From contig NZ_WLCM01000012.1 of assembly GCF_013317235.1 (NCBI RefSeq), forward strand, positions 65,960 to 129,959: a DNA stretch of 64,000 bases. The letters run 5' to 3'. Below, piece after piece: positions 9,162 through 17,182 of this stretch. A program made the translations under genes and the position numbers. The first letter of the stretch is position 1, and each line of letters begins with the position of its first letter. The notes below the pieces were generated by a model that was not told where the DNA came from, ran no database searches, and saw nothing but the letters and a program-made list of their open reading frames with translations. The stretch is from Leisingera sp. ANG59 (GTDB taxonomy: Bacteria > Pseudomonadota > Alphaproteobacteria > Rhodobacterales > Rhodobacteraceae).

Positions 9162-10820
9162 TCAGGAGGGGTCGCGCCAGCGGTTCACGATCGGGTAGCG
9201 GCGGTCCAGCCAGAACGCGCGCCGGGTCAGGCGGGCGCCGGGCGCGGACTGGAAGCGTTTGTATTCGCTGATATAAACCAGATGCTCCACCCGCTTGGCC
9301 GTATCGCGGTCATATCCTGCCGCGACGCAATCTGCGATTGAGCCATCCTGATCGATCAGAATGTCCAGAATTGCATCCAGAACCGGGTAATCCGGCAGGC
9401 TGTCACTGTCCTTCTGGTCCTCGCGCAGCTCGGCACTGGGCGGCTTGTCGATCACATTGGGACGGATCACCTCACCTTCCGGCCCCTTCATCCAGGGGCG
9501 GTGGTTGGCGTTGCGCCAGCGGCAGGTTTCGAACACGCGGGTCTTGTAGAGATCCTTGATCGGGTTATAGCCGCCGTTCATGTCGCCGTAGATGGTGGCA
9601 TAGCCGACCGCGACCTCAGACTTGTTGCCGGTGGTCAGCAGCATTTCCCCGAACTTGTTGGACATCGCCATCAGCAGCAGGCCGCGCAAGCGGGACTGGA
9701 TGTTCTCTTCAGTGATATCGGCATCACGGCCGGCAAACAGCGGAGCTAGGGTATTGGTGATCGCGGAGCGGCCCTCGGAGATCGGGACATAGTCGTAATG
9801 CACGCCCAGCGCCTTGGCCACGGCCTCGGCATCGTCGAGCGATTCCCGGCTGGTGTACTCGGACGGCAGCATCACGCAGCGGACGTTTTCTGCACCCAGC
9901 GCATCCACCGCAATGGCCGCCACGATGGCCGAGTCGACGCCGCCCGACAGCCCAAGCAGCACCTTTTTGAAACCGGTCTTGCCCATGTAGTCGCGCAGGG
10001 ATTCCACCATCACCCGGTAGTCCTGCTCCCAGGCGTCGGGCAGATGCGCCTTTTCGCCCTCTGCCGCGCGCCAGCCGTCGTCGGTGCGTTCCAGATCGAG
10101 ATGGGCATAGGCCTCGTCGAACACCGGCATCTGCAATGCCAGGGCGCCGCCGGGATTCAGCACAAAGGAGCCGCCATCGAAGACCTGGTCGTCCTGGCCG
10201 CCCACCATGTTGAGATAGATCACCGGTAGATGGGTTTCGACGGAGCGTGCCACCATGTGGTTGAAGCGCACCTCCATCTTGTCGCGGAAATAGGGTGAAC
10301 CGTTGGGGATCAGCAGGAACTCGGCGCCGGTCTCGGCAAGCGTCTCCGCGACATCCTCGTGCCAGCCGTCCTCGCAAATGGGGGAGCCGATGCGAGTATT
10401 GCCGACCGCGTAGGGGCCGCCCAACGGGCCGGCATTGAAGATCCGCACCTCGTCGAACACGGTCTCGTTCGGCAGGTGGTGCTTGAGGCTGCGGGAGGCG
10501 ATCTTGCCGCCTTTCAGGATCAGGTAGGCATTGTAAAGCTGCGCGCCCTCAACCCAGGGGCTGCCGATGGCCAGCGCCGGGCCGTCTGCGCAGTCGGCTG
10601 CCAGTTTCTCCACCTCGGCGATGGCCGCGGTGTGGAAGGCCGGCTTCATCACCAGGTCCTGAGTGTTGTAGCCGGTGATGAACATTTCCGGCAGCGCCAC
10701 CAGGTCGGCACCGGCCTTGCGCCCTTCTTCCCAGGCCGCACGGGCTTTGGCGGCGTTGCCTGCCAAATCGCCCACCGTCGGATTCAGCTGCGCCAGTGTC
10801 ACACGGAAACGGTCTGCCAT
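9162..10820 (-). CDS. nadE: glutamine-dependent NAD(+) synthetase
   Basis: 552-aa two-domain enzyme that makes NAD+ from deamido-NAD+, ATP and glutamine. The N-terminal nitrilase-type glutaminase domain has the expected triad Glu45 (ALPEMF), Lys113 (SLKHHLPN) and Cys149 (SPICEDGW). The C-terminal synthetase domain carries the PP-loop LSGGVDSA at 291-298. The reading frame extends 31 codons further upstream, but MADRFRVTLAQLNPTVGD is the family N-terminus, so ATG 10820 is chosen. A copy of the intergenic GARTATTT motif lies immediately upstream. Confidence 0.95.
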   Translation of the reverse strand: MADRFRVTLAQLNPTVGDLAGNAAKARAAWEEGRKAGADLVALPEMFITGYNTQDLVMKPAFHTAAIAEVEKLAADCADGPALAIGSPWVEGAQLYNAYLILKGGKIASRSLKHHLPNETVFDEVRIFNAGPLGGPYAVGNTRIGSPICEDGWHEDVAETLAETGAEFLLIPNGSPYFRDKMEVRFNHMVARSVETHLPVIYLNMVGGQDDQVFDGGSFVLNPGGALALQMPVFDEAYAHLDLERTDDGWRAAEGEKAHLPDAWEQDYRVMVESLRDYMGKTGFKKVLLGLSGGVDSAIVAAIAVDALGAENVRCVMLPSEYTSRESLDDAEAVAKALGVHYDYVPISEGRSAITNTLAPLFAGRDADITEENIQSRLRGLLLMAMSNKFGEMLLTTGNKSEVAVGYATIYGDMNGGYNPIKDLYKTRVFETCRWRNANHRPWMKGPEGEVIRPNVIDKPPSAELREDQKDSDSLPDYPVLDAILDILIDQDGSIADCVAAGYDRDTAKRVEHLVYISEYKRFQSAPGARLTRRAFWLDRRYPIVNRWRDPS

Positions 10821-10828
10821 GCTGCTTG

Positions 10829-10849
10829 GGCCTTTTGTGAAATACTTCT
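10829..10849 (-). repeat. intergenic GARTATTT motif, copy 2
   Basis: On the minus strand this reads GAAGTATTTCACAAAAGGCC and ends about 8 nt before the nadE start codon. Compare the copy at 34946-34968, which is placed similarly in front of dut. Confidence 0.4.
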
Positions 10850-11001
10850 TCCCGCCATTTACCAGATTGACAGCCAAGGAAAAGGGCAAGGGGGCAAGCC
10901 GGGGAAAAGACATTGCGGCCAGTGTTGCGGTAGCTTAGTTTCCGGGCGAGCAACCCAATATGGCAGCAGCACCGTAATCCCTGGGCAGGCAGAGGTTTTC
11001 A

Positions 11002-12423
11002 ATGACCCGTTTCGGCACCGCATTCGCGCTTTCCACCATCCTGGCACTGGCCGCACCCGCGCTGGCGCAGGAAGGCGAGGTCATCACCACCCAAGACGAG
11101 ATCGGCGGTGTCTATGAAGGCACTTTCAAGAGCGGGCTGCAGCATGGCACCGGCACCTACACGCTGCCGAACGGCTATCAATACTCCGGCGAGTGGGTCG
11201 AAGGCGAAGTGCGCGGCCAGGGCGTGGCGCGGTTCCCGGACGGGTCGGTCTATGAAGGCGAATTTGCGCAAGGCAAGCCGCACGGGCTGGGCAAGCTGAC
11301 CCGCGCCGACGGAAGCACCTATGAGGGCGGTTGGCAGGACGGGCAGATCCACGGCGACGGCACCTCTGTTTATGCCAGCGGCGTGCGCTATCAAGGCAGT
11401 TTTACCGATGGCAAGCGGCACGGCCGGGGAGTGATGACCTCACCCGACAGCTACACCTATGACGGTGACTGGGTTGACGGCCGCCAGCACGGCCTGGCGA
11501 AGATCACCTATGCGGATGGCACCGTTTACGAGGGCCGGGTCGCGGATGGCCAGTTGCAGGGGCAGGGCCGCCTCGAAACCCCTGAGGGGCTGATCTACGA
11601 AGGCGAATGGGTGGCAAGCCAGATGCAGGGAACCGGGCGCCAGGAGCACCCGAACGGCGATGTCTATGAGGGTGAACTGCAAAACACCCGGCGCCATGGC
11701 CATGGGAAAATGACCTATGCCAACGGTGATGTCTATGTCGGCGAATTCGCCGACGACCAGCGCCACGGCACAGGCACGATCACCGAGAAAGACGGCTATA
11801 CCTACACCGGTGACTGGGCCAACGGGCAGATCGACGGCAAGGGAACGATGACCTACCCCGACGGTTCTGTCTATGAGGGCGAATTCCGCGATGATCTGCC
11901 CGAAGGCAAGGGCAAGATCACCTATCCGGACGGCGCCACCTATGAAGGAGATTGGGTGGCTGGAGTGATTGAGGGCGAAGGCACCACCATCTACCCCAAT
12001 GGCCTGACCTATACCGGCGGCTTCAAGAATGCCCAGAACCACGGCCACGGGGTGATGACCTATGCGGACGGCTACCGCTACGAAGGCGGCTGGCAAGAGT
12101 CGCGGCGCCATGGGCAGGCCACGGTGACCTACGCCGACGGCTCAGTCTACACGGGAGAGTTCGTCAACAATCAGCGTCACGGGCAAGGCAAGATTGTGAT
12201 GCCCAGTGGCTTCACCTATGAAGGCGAGTGGCAGGAGGGCAAAATCCTGGGCCAGGGCATTGCGACCTATGCCAACGGCGATGTCTACGAGGGCAGCTTT
12301 GTCAACGGCAAGCGGCAGGGGGCGGGCACGATGAAATACGCCAACGGCGTGCAGGAAGACGGCACCTGGGAAAACGGTGCGCTTGTCAGCGGCGGTGCCG
12401 GGGCTGCAAAGCAGACCGAGTAA
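11002..12423 (+). CDS. secreted MORN-repeat protein
   Basis: 473 aa. An N-terminal signal peptide (about residues 1-22, ending ALA-Q) precedes 18 consecutive MORN repeats of exactly 23 residues from residue 38 to 451. The pattern is Y-x-G-x-[FW]-x3-x-x-x-G-x-G with most repeats ending in D/N-G-x-x. A short Gly/Ala-rich tail follows. MORN arrays form elongated beta-hairpin solenoids used for protein or lipid contact. Bacterial examples are mostly uncharacterised, so the partner is unknown. Export to the periplasm or beyond is inferred from the signal peptide. A terminator follows directly. Confidence 0.9.
   Translation: MTRFGTAFALSTILALAAPALAQEGEVITTQDEIGGVYEGTFKSGLQHGTGTYTLPNGYQYSGEWVEGEVRGQGVARFPDGSVYEGEFAQGKPHGLGKLTRADGSTYEGGWQDGQIHGDGTSVYASGVRYQGSFTDGKRHGRGVMTSPDSYTYDGDWVDGRQHGLAKITYADGTVYEGRVADGQLQGQGRLETPEGLIYEGEWVASQMQGTGRQEHPNGDVYEGELQNTRRHGHGKMTYANGDVYVGEFADDQRHGTGTITEKDGYTYTGDWANGQIDGKGTMTYPDGSVYEGEFRDDLPEGKGKITYPDGATYEGDWVAGVIEGEGTTIYPNGLTYTGGFKNAQNHGHGVMTYADGYRYEGGWQESRRHGQATVTYADGSVYTGEFVNNQRHGQGKIVMPSGFTYEGEWQEGKILGQGIATYANGDVYEGSFVNGKRQGAGTMKYANGVQEDGTWENGALVSGGAGAAKQTE
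11113..12354 (+). repeat. 18 x 69-bp coding repeat (MORN units)
   Basis: Each unit encodes 23 residues with no length variation. The hydrophobic fifth residue alternates Phe/Trp: units 1-6 run F,W,F,W,F,W, unit 7 is V, 8 is W, 9 is L, and 10-18 run F,W,F,W,F,W,F,W,F. The alternation has therefore changed register around units 7-10. This suggests an ancestral 46-residue double unit that later gained or lost a single unit. Confidence 0.85.
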
Positions 12424-12438
12424 CCCTGACCGGGTTAG

Positions 12439-12465
12439 AGGCGCGCCGGAGCGGCGCGCCTTTCG
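12439..12465. terminator. terminator between MORN gene and PNPOx-like gene
   Basis: AGGCGCGCC pairs perfectly with GGCGCGCCT across a 5-nt loop and is followed by TTTCGTTT on the plus strand. It serves the MORN gene and perhaps the convergent gene ending at 12468. Confidence 0.75.
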
Positions 12466-12467
12466 TT

Positions 12468-13133
12468 TCAGCCGATGCGGATGCGGCTCAGGTGGTCGGG
12501 CATCGCGACGCTCTCCAGATTCGCCGGATCGGGCTGCGGCGGCTTCAGCTCCATTGCCATCGGCACCACGCCCGCCCAGATCGGCAGAGCGTAGTCCTCC
12601 TCGTCATCCTTGGGCGGGCCGGACCGGATCTTGGCGGCGCCCTCCTCGATCGGCATGCGCAGCACCGCGGTTGCCTTCAGCTCCTGCGCATTCATCGGGC
12701 GCAGGGTCTCCCAGCGGCCGGGGAAGATATGATCCACCATCGCCTTGAGGCTGGCCGCCTTGGCGTCCTCATCCGTGATCTTCTCTGCCACACCGAACAG
12801 CATCGCGGAGCGGAAGTTGACGGAGTGGTGGAAGGCCGAACGCGCCAGCACGTAGCCGTCCATGCAGGTGACGGTAAGACAGACTTCTGAACCCGCCATC
12901 GCCCGGATCGCGCGGCTGGCGGCGGAGCCGTGCCAGTAGACATGATCGCCCTCGCGCCATTGCAGGGTGGGCAGCACCGAAGTGGAGCCATTAATCTGAT
13001 AGCCAAGATGGGCCAGCGGCATGGCGTCGAGCACCTGATGCAGGCTCTCACGGTCGTAATGCCCGCGCTCATGGGCGCGGCGCAGGCGGCTGCGGCCGGA
13101 TTTCAGGGCGGTTTCGTCTTCGGGCTGGCGCAT
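12468..13133 (-). CDS. pyridoxamine 5'-phosphate oxidase-like FMN-binding protein
   Basis: 221-aa member of the PNPOx-like split-barrel family, of the subgroup often annotated flavin-nucleotide-binding or NimA-like. Features include the N-terminal RGHYDRESLHQVLDAMPLAHLGY, then VYWHGSAASRAIRAM near residues 75-89, and VNFRSAMLFGVAEKI in the barrel. It is divergent from a MocR-type PLP-binding regulator across a 95-bp gap containing an inverted repeat. This pairing is common and suggests a role linked to vitamin B6 or a B6-dependent substrate. The exact reaction is not known. Confidence 0.8.
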   Translation of the reverse strand: MRQPEDETALKSGRSRLRRAHERGHYDRESLHQVLDAMPLAHLGYQINGSTSVLPTLQWREGDHVYWHGSAASRAIRAMAGSEVCLTVTCMDGYVLARSAFHHSVNFRSAMLFGVAEKITDEDAKAASLKAMVDHIFPGRWETLRPMNAQELKATAVLRMPIEEGAAKIRSGPPKDDEEDYALPIWAGVVPMAMELKPPQPDPANLESVAMPDHLSRIRIG

Positions 13134-13178
13134 CGGCTGACCTCATGTTTCTTGTTGTTTCCCGTGACAGCTACGTGC

Positions 13179-13206
13179 AAACTGGTTTGATATTAACTTC
13201 CAGTTT
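13179..13206. promoter_or_regulatory. candidate MocR operator (inverted repeat)
   Basis: AAACTGG and CCAGTTT form a perfect 7-bp inverted repeat with a 14-nt AT-rich spacer. It is centred in the 95-bp gap between the divergent PNPOx-like and MocR-type genes. Its position suggests autoregulation plus control of the flavoprotein gene; binding is inferred. Confidence 0.5.
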
Positions 13207-13228
13207 TTAACAAAAAGAACGGTCCAGT

Positions 13229-14605
13229 ATGATTGACCTCTCCGGCATGATTTCTGACAGCAAAGCTGAGCCGCTGTATCTGCAGATCGTCGAAGCACTG
13301 CGTAGCCGGATCAGCGAGGGGAGCTTGGGGCTCGGCACCCGGTTGCCGTCCTCGCGGGCGCTGGCGCAGGATCTGGGGGTGGCGCGCTCTACCGTTGTGA
13401 CGGCCTATGACCAGCTGGTGGCGGAAGGCTTTGCCGAAACCCGGCAGGGTGCCGGGGTGTTTGTCTGCGACGTGGCGCCAATCCGGCCGCCGGAGGTTCC
13501 GGCCAAGCCTATTGCAGCGGCGCCGCCGCCCGCGCCCGGAATGCTGGTGCCGGGCGCGCCTGACCCGGAGGTGTTCCCGGCCCGGCCCTGGGCGCGCTGT
13601 GTTTCACGTGTGGCAAGGATGGACCCGCTGAGCCTGAGCCATCAGGAGGATGCATTCGGCGACCCGGAGCTGCGCAGGGAAATCGCCGCCTATGCGGCGC
13701 GCTGGCGGGGCATCGACTGCAGTGCGGAGCAGGTGCTGGTCACCAGCGGCGCGCGGGAGGCGCTGGAACTGGCGATGGAGTTTCTGGTGGAGGGCGGGGA
13801 CATCGCGCTGGAGGCTCCCGGCTTCACCCCCACCCGGCGGTTTGCGCAAGCTCGCGGCTGGCGGGTGCACTGGCTGCGGGCCGGGCCACGCGGCGCAGAA
13901 GTGCCGCGGCAAATGGCCAAGGTCACGCTGCTGACGCCCTCGCATCAGTTTCCGCTAGGCGGCACCCTGCCGGTGCCGCAGCGGCAAGCCTTTCTGCATG
14001 CCGCCAAGGCGCGCGGCGGATGGGTCATCGAGGACGATTTTGACAGCGAATTCCGCTATTGCGGCCAGCCGGTGCCTGCGATGGCGGCGCTCGACCGGGA
14101 GGGGCGCTGCATCTATGTGGGCACTTTTTCCAAGACATTCTCCCATGCGCTGCGGCTGGGGTATGCAATCCTGCCACCGGCGCTGGTGGCGCAGTTCCGG
14201 GCGCAGTTCACCCACCCGAGCGCCGGCGCTGCCATCACCGCGCAGCGGCCGCTGGCCGAATTCATGGCGTCAGGCCAGTACGACCGCCACATCCGCCGCG
14301 CCCGCAGGCTTTATGCCGAACGCTATGCGGCGGCGGCTGAAGCTCTGGCGGAGTGGCCGGAACCGCTGGGATCATTCCACCGCCATAACGCCGGGATGCA
14401 GATCGCCTTTCATCTAAAGGGCACGCAGGGCGACATCTGTATCTGCCGCCGCGCGGCAGAGGCGGGCTATGGCATCCGGCCGCTGTCGCCGCATGATCCG
14501 GATGGCACGGCACAGGGGCTGCTGATCGGATTCTGCCAGTCGCAGGCCGAAGACTTGCCATACCAGATCGCCGGCCTGCGCCGGATTGTGGAGAATGCCA
14601 GCTAA
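13229..14605 (+). CDS. MocR/PdxR-family transcriptional regulator (GntR HTH + aminotransferase domain)
   Basis: 458 aa. The N-terminal GntR winged helix (about residues 14-80, LPSSRALAQDLGVARSTV) is joined by a Pro/Ala-rich linker (83-106) to a fold-type I aminotransferase-like domain. That domain has WVIEDDFDSEFRY at 265-277 and the predicted PLP-binding Lys302 in FSKTFSHALRLGY. MocR proteins sense PLP or PLP adducts of amino compounds. It is divergent from the PNPOx-like gene, the likely target. All key cofactor residues that I can see are present, so PLP binding is expected. Confidence 0.9.
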   Translation: MIDLSGMISDSKAEPLYLQIVEALRSRISEGSLGLGTRLPSSRALAQDLGVARSTVVTAYDQLVAEGFAETRQGAGVFVCDVAPIRPPEVPAKPIAAAPPPAPGMLVPGAPDPEVFPARPWARCVSRVARMDPLSLSHQEDAFGDPELRREIAAYAARWRGIDCSAEQVLVTSGAREALELAMEFLVEGGDIALEAPGFTPTRRFAQARGWRVHWLRAGPRGAEVPRQMAKVTLLTPSHQFPLGGTLPVPQRQAFLHAAKARGGWVIEDDFDSEFRYCGQPVPAMAALDREGRCIYVGTFSKTFSHALRLGYAILPPALVAQFRAQFTHPSAGAAITAQRPLAEFMASGQYDRHIRRARRLYAERYAAAAEALAEWPEPLGSFHRHNAGMQIAFHLKGTQGDICICRRAAEAGYGIRPLSPHDPDGTAQGLLIGFCQSQAEDLPYQIAGLRRIVENAS

Positions 14606-14612
14606 GACGGCC

Positions 14613-14648
14613 AAAGGAAAAGGCCTCCCCGGATGCCCGGGAAGGCCT
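14613..14648 (-). terminator. terminator of the symporter operon
   Basis: A 12-bp stem with one mismatch (AGGCCTTCCCGG against CCGGGGAGGCCT, minus strand) is followed by TTTTCCTTT. It lies 32 bp beyond the symporter stop. The T tract favours the minus strand, although the hairpin also follows the mocR-type gene on the plus strand. Confidence 0.8.
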
Positions 14649-14680
14649 GTCTCATTCAGCTTTGATCTGGCCGGAGCCGG

Positions 14681-16225
14681 TCAGCTGTACTTCTTGATCT
14701 CACCCGATTTCAGGCGCGACATGTAGCTGTTCAGCTCTTTCTTGACGATCGGCATCAGGAAGTAGAGCGCGATGATGTTGACCACCGCCATGGCAAAGAT
14801 TGCCGCGTCGGAGAAGTCGATCACCGGGCCCAGGTTGGCGGCTGCGCCGATCACCACGAAGATGCAGAAGATCACTTTGAACACCAGTTCGGTGGTCTGG
14901 CCTTCGCCAAACAGGAAGGTCCAGGCCTTGAGGCCGTAATAGGACCAGCTGATCATGGTGGAGAAGGCGAACAGGATCACTGCCAGCGCCAGCACGTACT
15001 TGAACCAGCCGAAGGCCGAAGAGAAGGCCGCCGAAGTCAGCGCCACGCCTTTGTTGCCGTCGATAGTCTGGATGGTGCTTGCGCCTTCGTCCAGCAGGTA
15101 CAGGCCGGTGTTCGGGTCCTGGATCAGCTGACCGGTGATGATGATCACCAGCGCGGTCATGGTGCAGATCACCACGGTGTCGATGAAGGGTTCCAGCAGC
15201 GACACGAAACCCTCGGTGATCGGCTCCTTGGTGCGCACGGCGGAGTGGGCGATGGCTGCCGAACCAACTCCGGCCTCGTTCGAGAAGGCCGCCCGCTTGA
15301 AGCCCTGGATCAGCGCGCCGACCATGCCGCCGGCGATGCCGAGGCCGGTGAAGGCGCCCTCGAAGATCTGGCCGAATGCCCAGCCGATCTTGTCCGCGTT
15401 CATCCCCAGGATGACAAGCGCGGCTGCGACATACATGATACCCATGAAGGGGACCACTTTTTCGGTCACGCGGGCAATCGACTTGAGGCCGCCGACGATC
15501 ACGGCAAACACCACCGCGGCGAACACCACGCCGGTGATCCAGCCCGGATACGCGCCCACAACGCCGGAAATCTGCGCATGCGCCTGGTTGGCCTGGAACA
15601 TGTTGCCGCCGCCCAGGGCGCCAAGGATGCAGAACACCGAGAACATGACCGCCAGGAACTTGCCCATCGGCAGGCCGCGTTCGGCGAAGCCCTTTGTCAT
15701 ATAATACATCGGGCCGCCGGAAACATGGCCGTCTGCGAACTCGTTGCGGTATTTGACGCCCAGGGTGCATTCGGTGAATTTCGAAGCCATGCCCATCAGG
15801 CCGGCCAGGATCATCCAGAAGGTGGCACCGGGGCCACCAATGCCGACCGCCACCGCAACACCGGCGATATTGCCGAGGCCGACGGTGCCCGACAGCGCGG
15901 TTGCCAGCGCCTGGAAGTGGCTGACCTCGCCCGCGTCATTGGGGTCGGCGTAGTCGCCTTTGACCAGCGCAATGGAATGCGGGAAGGCGCGGAACTGGAT
16001 CAGGCCGAAGTAGATGGTGAACACGGTTGCCGCGATCACCAGCCAGGCCACGATCCAGGGGAAGCTGGTGCCGGGGAACGGGCTGAAGATCAGGTTGACG
16101 AACCAGCCGGTGGAGCTGGCAAACAGCTCATTGACACGCTCATCGACGGATTGTGCCATCGCCGGCGCGGTTGCCGCCAGCAGCAGCGGCGCAGACAGGG
16201 CTGCCGCCTTGATTGATTTCCTCAT
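14681..16225 (-). CDS. alanine/glycine:cation symporter (AGCS family)
   Basis: 514-aa sodium:amino acid symporter of the AlsT/DagA type in the inner membrane. An N-terminal signal-like segment ending AMAQ precedes about 10-11 transmembrane helices. The AGCS hallmark SGTVGLGNIAGVAVAVGIGG lies in the helix after residue 110. The periplasmic-looking N-terminal extension before the first helix is seen in many marine relatives. The gene lies 21 bp after usp on the same strand, so the two are likely co-transcribed. Alanine or glycine is the family substrate; specificity is not determined here. Confidence 0.92.
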   Translation of the reverse strand: MRKSIKAAALSAPLLLAATAPAMAQSVDERVNELFASSTGWFVNLIFSPFPGTSFPWIVAWLVIAATVFTIYFGLIQFRAFPHSIALVKGDYADPNDAGEVSHFQALATALSGTVGLGNIAGVAVAVGIGGPGATFWMILAGLMGMASKFTECTLGVKYRNEFADGHVSGGPMYYMTKGFAERGLPMGKFLAVMFSVFCILGALGGGNMFQANQAHAQISGVVGAYPGWITGVVFAAVVFAVIVGGLKSIARVTEKVVPFMGIMYVAAALVILGMNADKIGWAFGQIFEGAFTGLGIAGGMVGALIQGFKRAAFSNEAGVGSAAIAHSAVRTKEPITEGFVSLLEPFIDTVVICTMTALVIIITGQLIQDPNTGLYLLDEGASTIQTIDGNKGVALTSAAFSSAFGWFKYVLALAVILFAFSTMISWSYYGLKAWTFLFGEGQTTELVFKVIFCIFVVIGAAANLGPVIDFSDAAIFAMAVVNIIALYFLMPIVKKELNSYMSRLKSGEIKKYS

Positions 16226-16246
16226 GACTGTCCTCTGAGTTTATCT

Positions 16247-16681
16247 TTAGGGAACGATGGTGACCGGAACCGGTGCCGCCTGTGCCAGGCTGCCCGCAAC
16301 GGAGCCGAACAGCCGCGACGACAGCGCCGAATGGCCCGTGCGGCCGATAATCAGATGGCTGGCGCCGCTCTCTTTGATCACATCGATCAGGGTTTCCGCG
16401 ATATGGCCGTACTTCAGCTCGGTGGAAACGGTGACACCGCTGTCTTCCAGGCTTTTGCGCACTGGTGCCAGCAAAGCATCCTCTGCGCGCTTCAGTTCAT
16501 CCTCGCGGCGCTTGTGGCGCTGCTCGATCTCCTCCGGGGTGAGGAAAGAATAGGGCGACCATTCCAGCACATGCGCGATCACCAGCTCTGCCCCTTGTGC
16601 TTTGGCAAGGCTGACGGCAAAAGCAAGCGCCGATTTGGCGGCCTCGCTGTCGTCATATCCAAGGACAATTTTATTCGACAC
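16247..16681 (-). CDS. universal stress protein (UspA family)
   Basis: 144-aa single Usp domain. It starts KIVLGYDDSEAAKSALAFA and ends with the ATP-binding signature G-2x-G-9x-G-[ST] in GRTGHSALSSRLFGSVAGS, so ATP binding is expected. It probably modulates or protects under stress. It lies immediately upstream of an AGCS symporter with a 21-bp gap, and Usp partners next to transporters are frequently regulatory. The upstream region holds a perfect 8-bp inverted repeat at 16808-16830. Confidence 0.9.
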   Translation of the reverse strand: MSNKIVLGYDDSEAAKSALAFAVSLAKAQGAELVIAHVLEWSPYSFLTPEEIEQRHKRREDELKRAEDALLAPVRKSLEDSGVTVSTELKYGHIAETLIDVIKESGASHLIIGRTGHSALSSRLFGSVAGSLAQAAPVPVTIVP

Positions 16682-16807
16682 TTTTTCCTCCTATCGATGG
16701 CGCATTTCTCAACGAGAGCGCCGGATCCGGGGTGCCAACGCCGGAAAACCTGCCAGCGCAAGACCCATTGCCGTTCCTGCCTTAAAAAAAGGCGCAGTGC
16801 GGACAAA

Positions 16808-16830
16808 CTGCCGCATTGAAACTGCGGCAG
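16808..16830. promoter_or_regulatory. inverted repeat upstream of usp
   Basis: CTGCCGCA and TGCGGCAG are perfect 8-bp arms around the 7-nt spacer TTGAAAC, 127 bp upstream of the usp start codon. It could be an operator for the leftward usp-symporter unit. The rest of the gap 16682-16958 holds AT-rich promoter-like DNA (16836-16862) and several GCGGCAA/TTGCCGC-like repeats. Confidence 0.4.
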
Positions 16831-16958
16831 GCCCTAACTTATATTAAATGCCTTTTTCAATACTGTCTTGCACTTGCCGCGAACCGCCGCATGCTGCTCG
16901 CCGCAGCGGTGCCGTGCCGCAACGGCAACTGCGGCAACCGCGGCGGGCAAAATCCCCC

Positions 16959-16986
16959 TTTCCATTCGGCGGCACCTCTGTATAAA
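16959..16986 (+). promoter_or_regulatory. probable leuA leader promoter
   Basis: A -35-like TTTCCA (16959-16964) and a -10-like TATAAA (16981-16986) are separated by 16 bp. Transcription would start near 16992-16994, only 1-3 nt before the leader-peptide ATG at 16995, giving an almost leaderless message. No Shine-Dalgarno sequence precedes that ATG, which is consistent. Confidence 0.5.
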
Positions 16987-16994
16987 TCCCTGCC

Positions 16995-17081
16995 ATGACC
17001 ATTTGCGCAGATATCAGTATTGCAGCCACCGCCCCCCGCGGTGCCGCTCTGCGCGCCCTACTGATCCTAGCCCGCCTCTGA
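16995..17081 (+). CDS. leucine-rich leader peptide of leuA (attenuation)
   Basis: 28-codon ORF located 101 bp before leuA. Its C-terminus LRALLILARL has five leucines in the last ten residues, encoded CTG, CTA, CTG, CTA and CTC. Clustered leucine codons directly before a stop and a hairpin are the classic arrangement for ribosome-mediated leucine attenuation. CTA is expected to be a rare codon in DNA this GC-rich, which would sharpen sensitivity to charged tRNA-Leu. It begins ATGACC at or almost at the predicted transcription start. Translation is inferred from the arrangement; no homology search was possible. Confidence 0.7.
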   Translation: MTICADISIAATAPRGAALRALLILARL

Positions 17082-17128
17082 GCGTGCCCTTCCGGCGCGC
17101 CCGCTCAGAGGATTGCCGCACGCGCGCC
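17051..17128 (+). promoter_or_regulatory. leuA attenuator: mutually exclusive RNA pairings
   Basis: Pairing B is a perfect 10-bp stem: 17075-17084 (CCTCTGAGCG, containing the leader stop codon) with 17102-17111 (CGCTCAGAGG). The loop segment GGCGCGC (17094-17100) can instead pair with GCGCGCC at 17051-17057 inside the leader codons (A) or with GCGCGCC at 17122-17128 (C). A and C are each incompatible with B. A ribosome stalled at the Leu codons would cover the 5' partner of A. No U-run follows any stem, so the termination mechanism is unresolved. Confidence 0.55.
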
Positions 17129-17182
17129 ATCGAAGGCTTATGATGCCCCTTAGGGCCTAGGACAGAGACAAGAGATACCAAA

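Noticed and set aside
11113..12354. 69-bp periodicity considered as a CRISPR or non-coding tandem array
   Set aside because: The period is an exact multiple of three, the frame stays open, and each unit encodes a MORN motif; DNA identity between units is only moderate.
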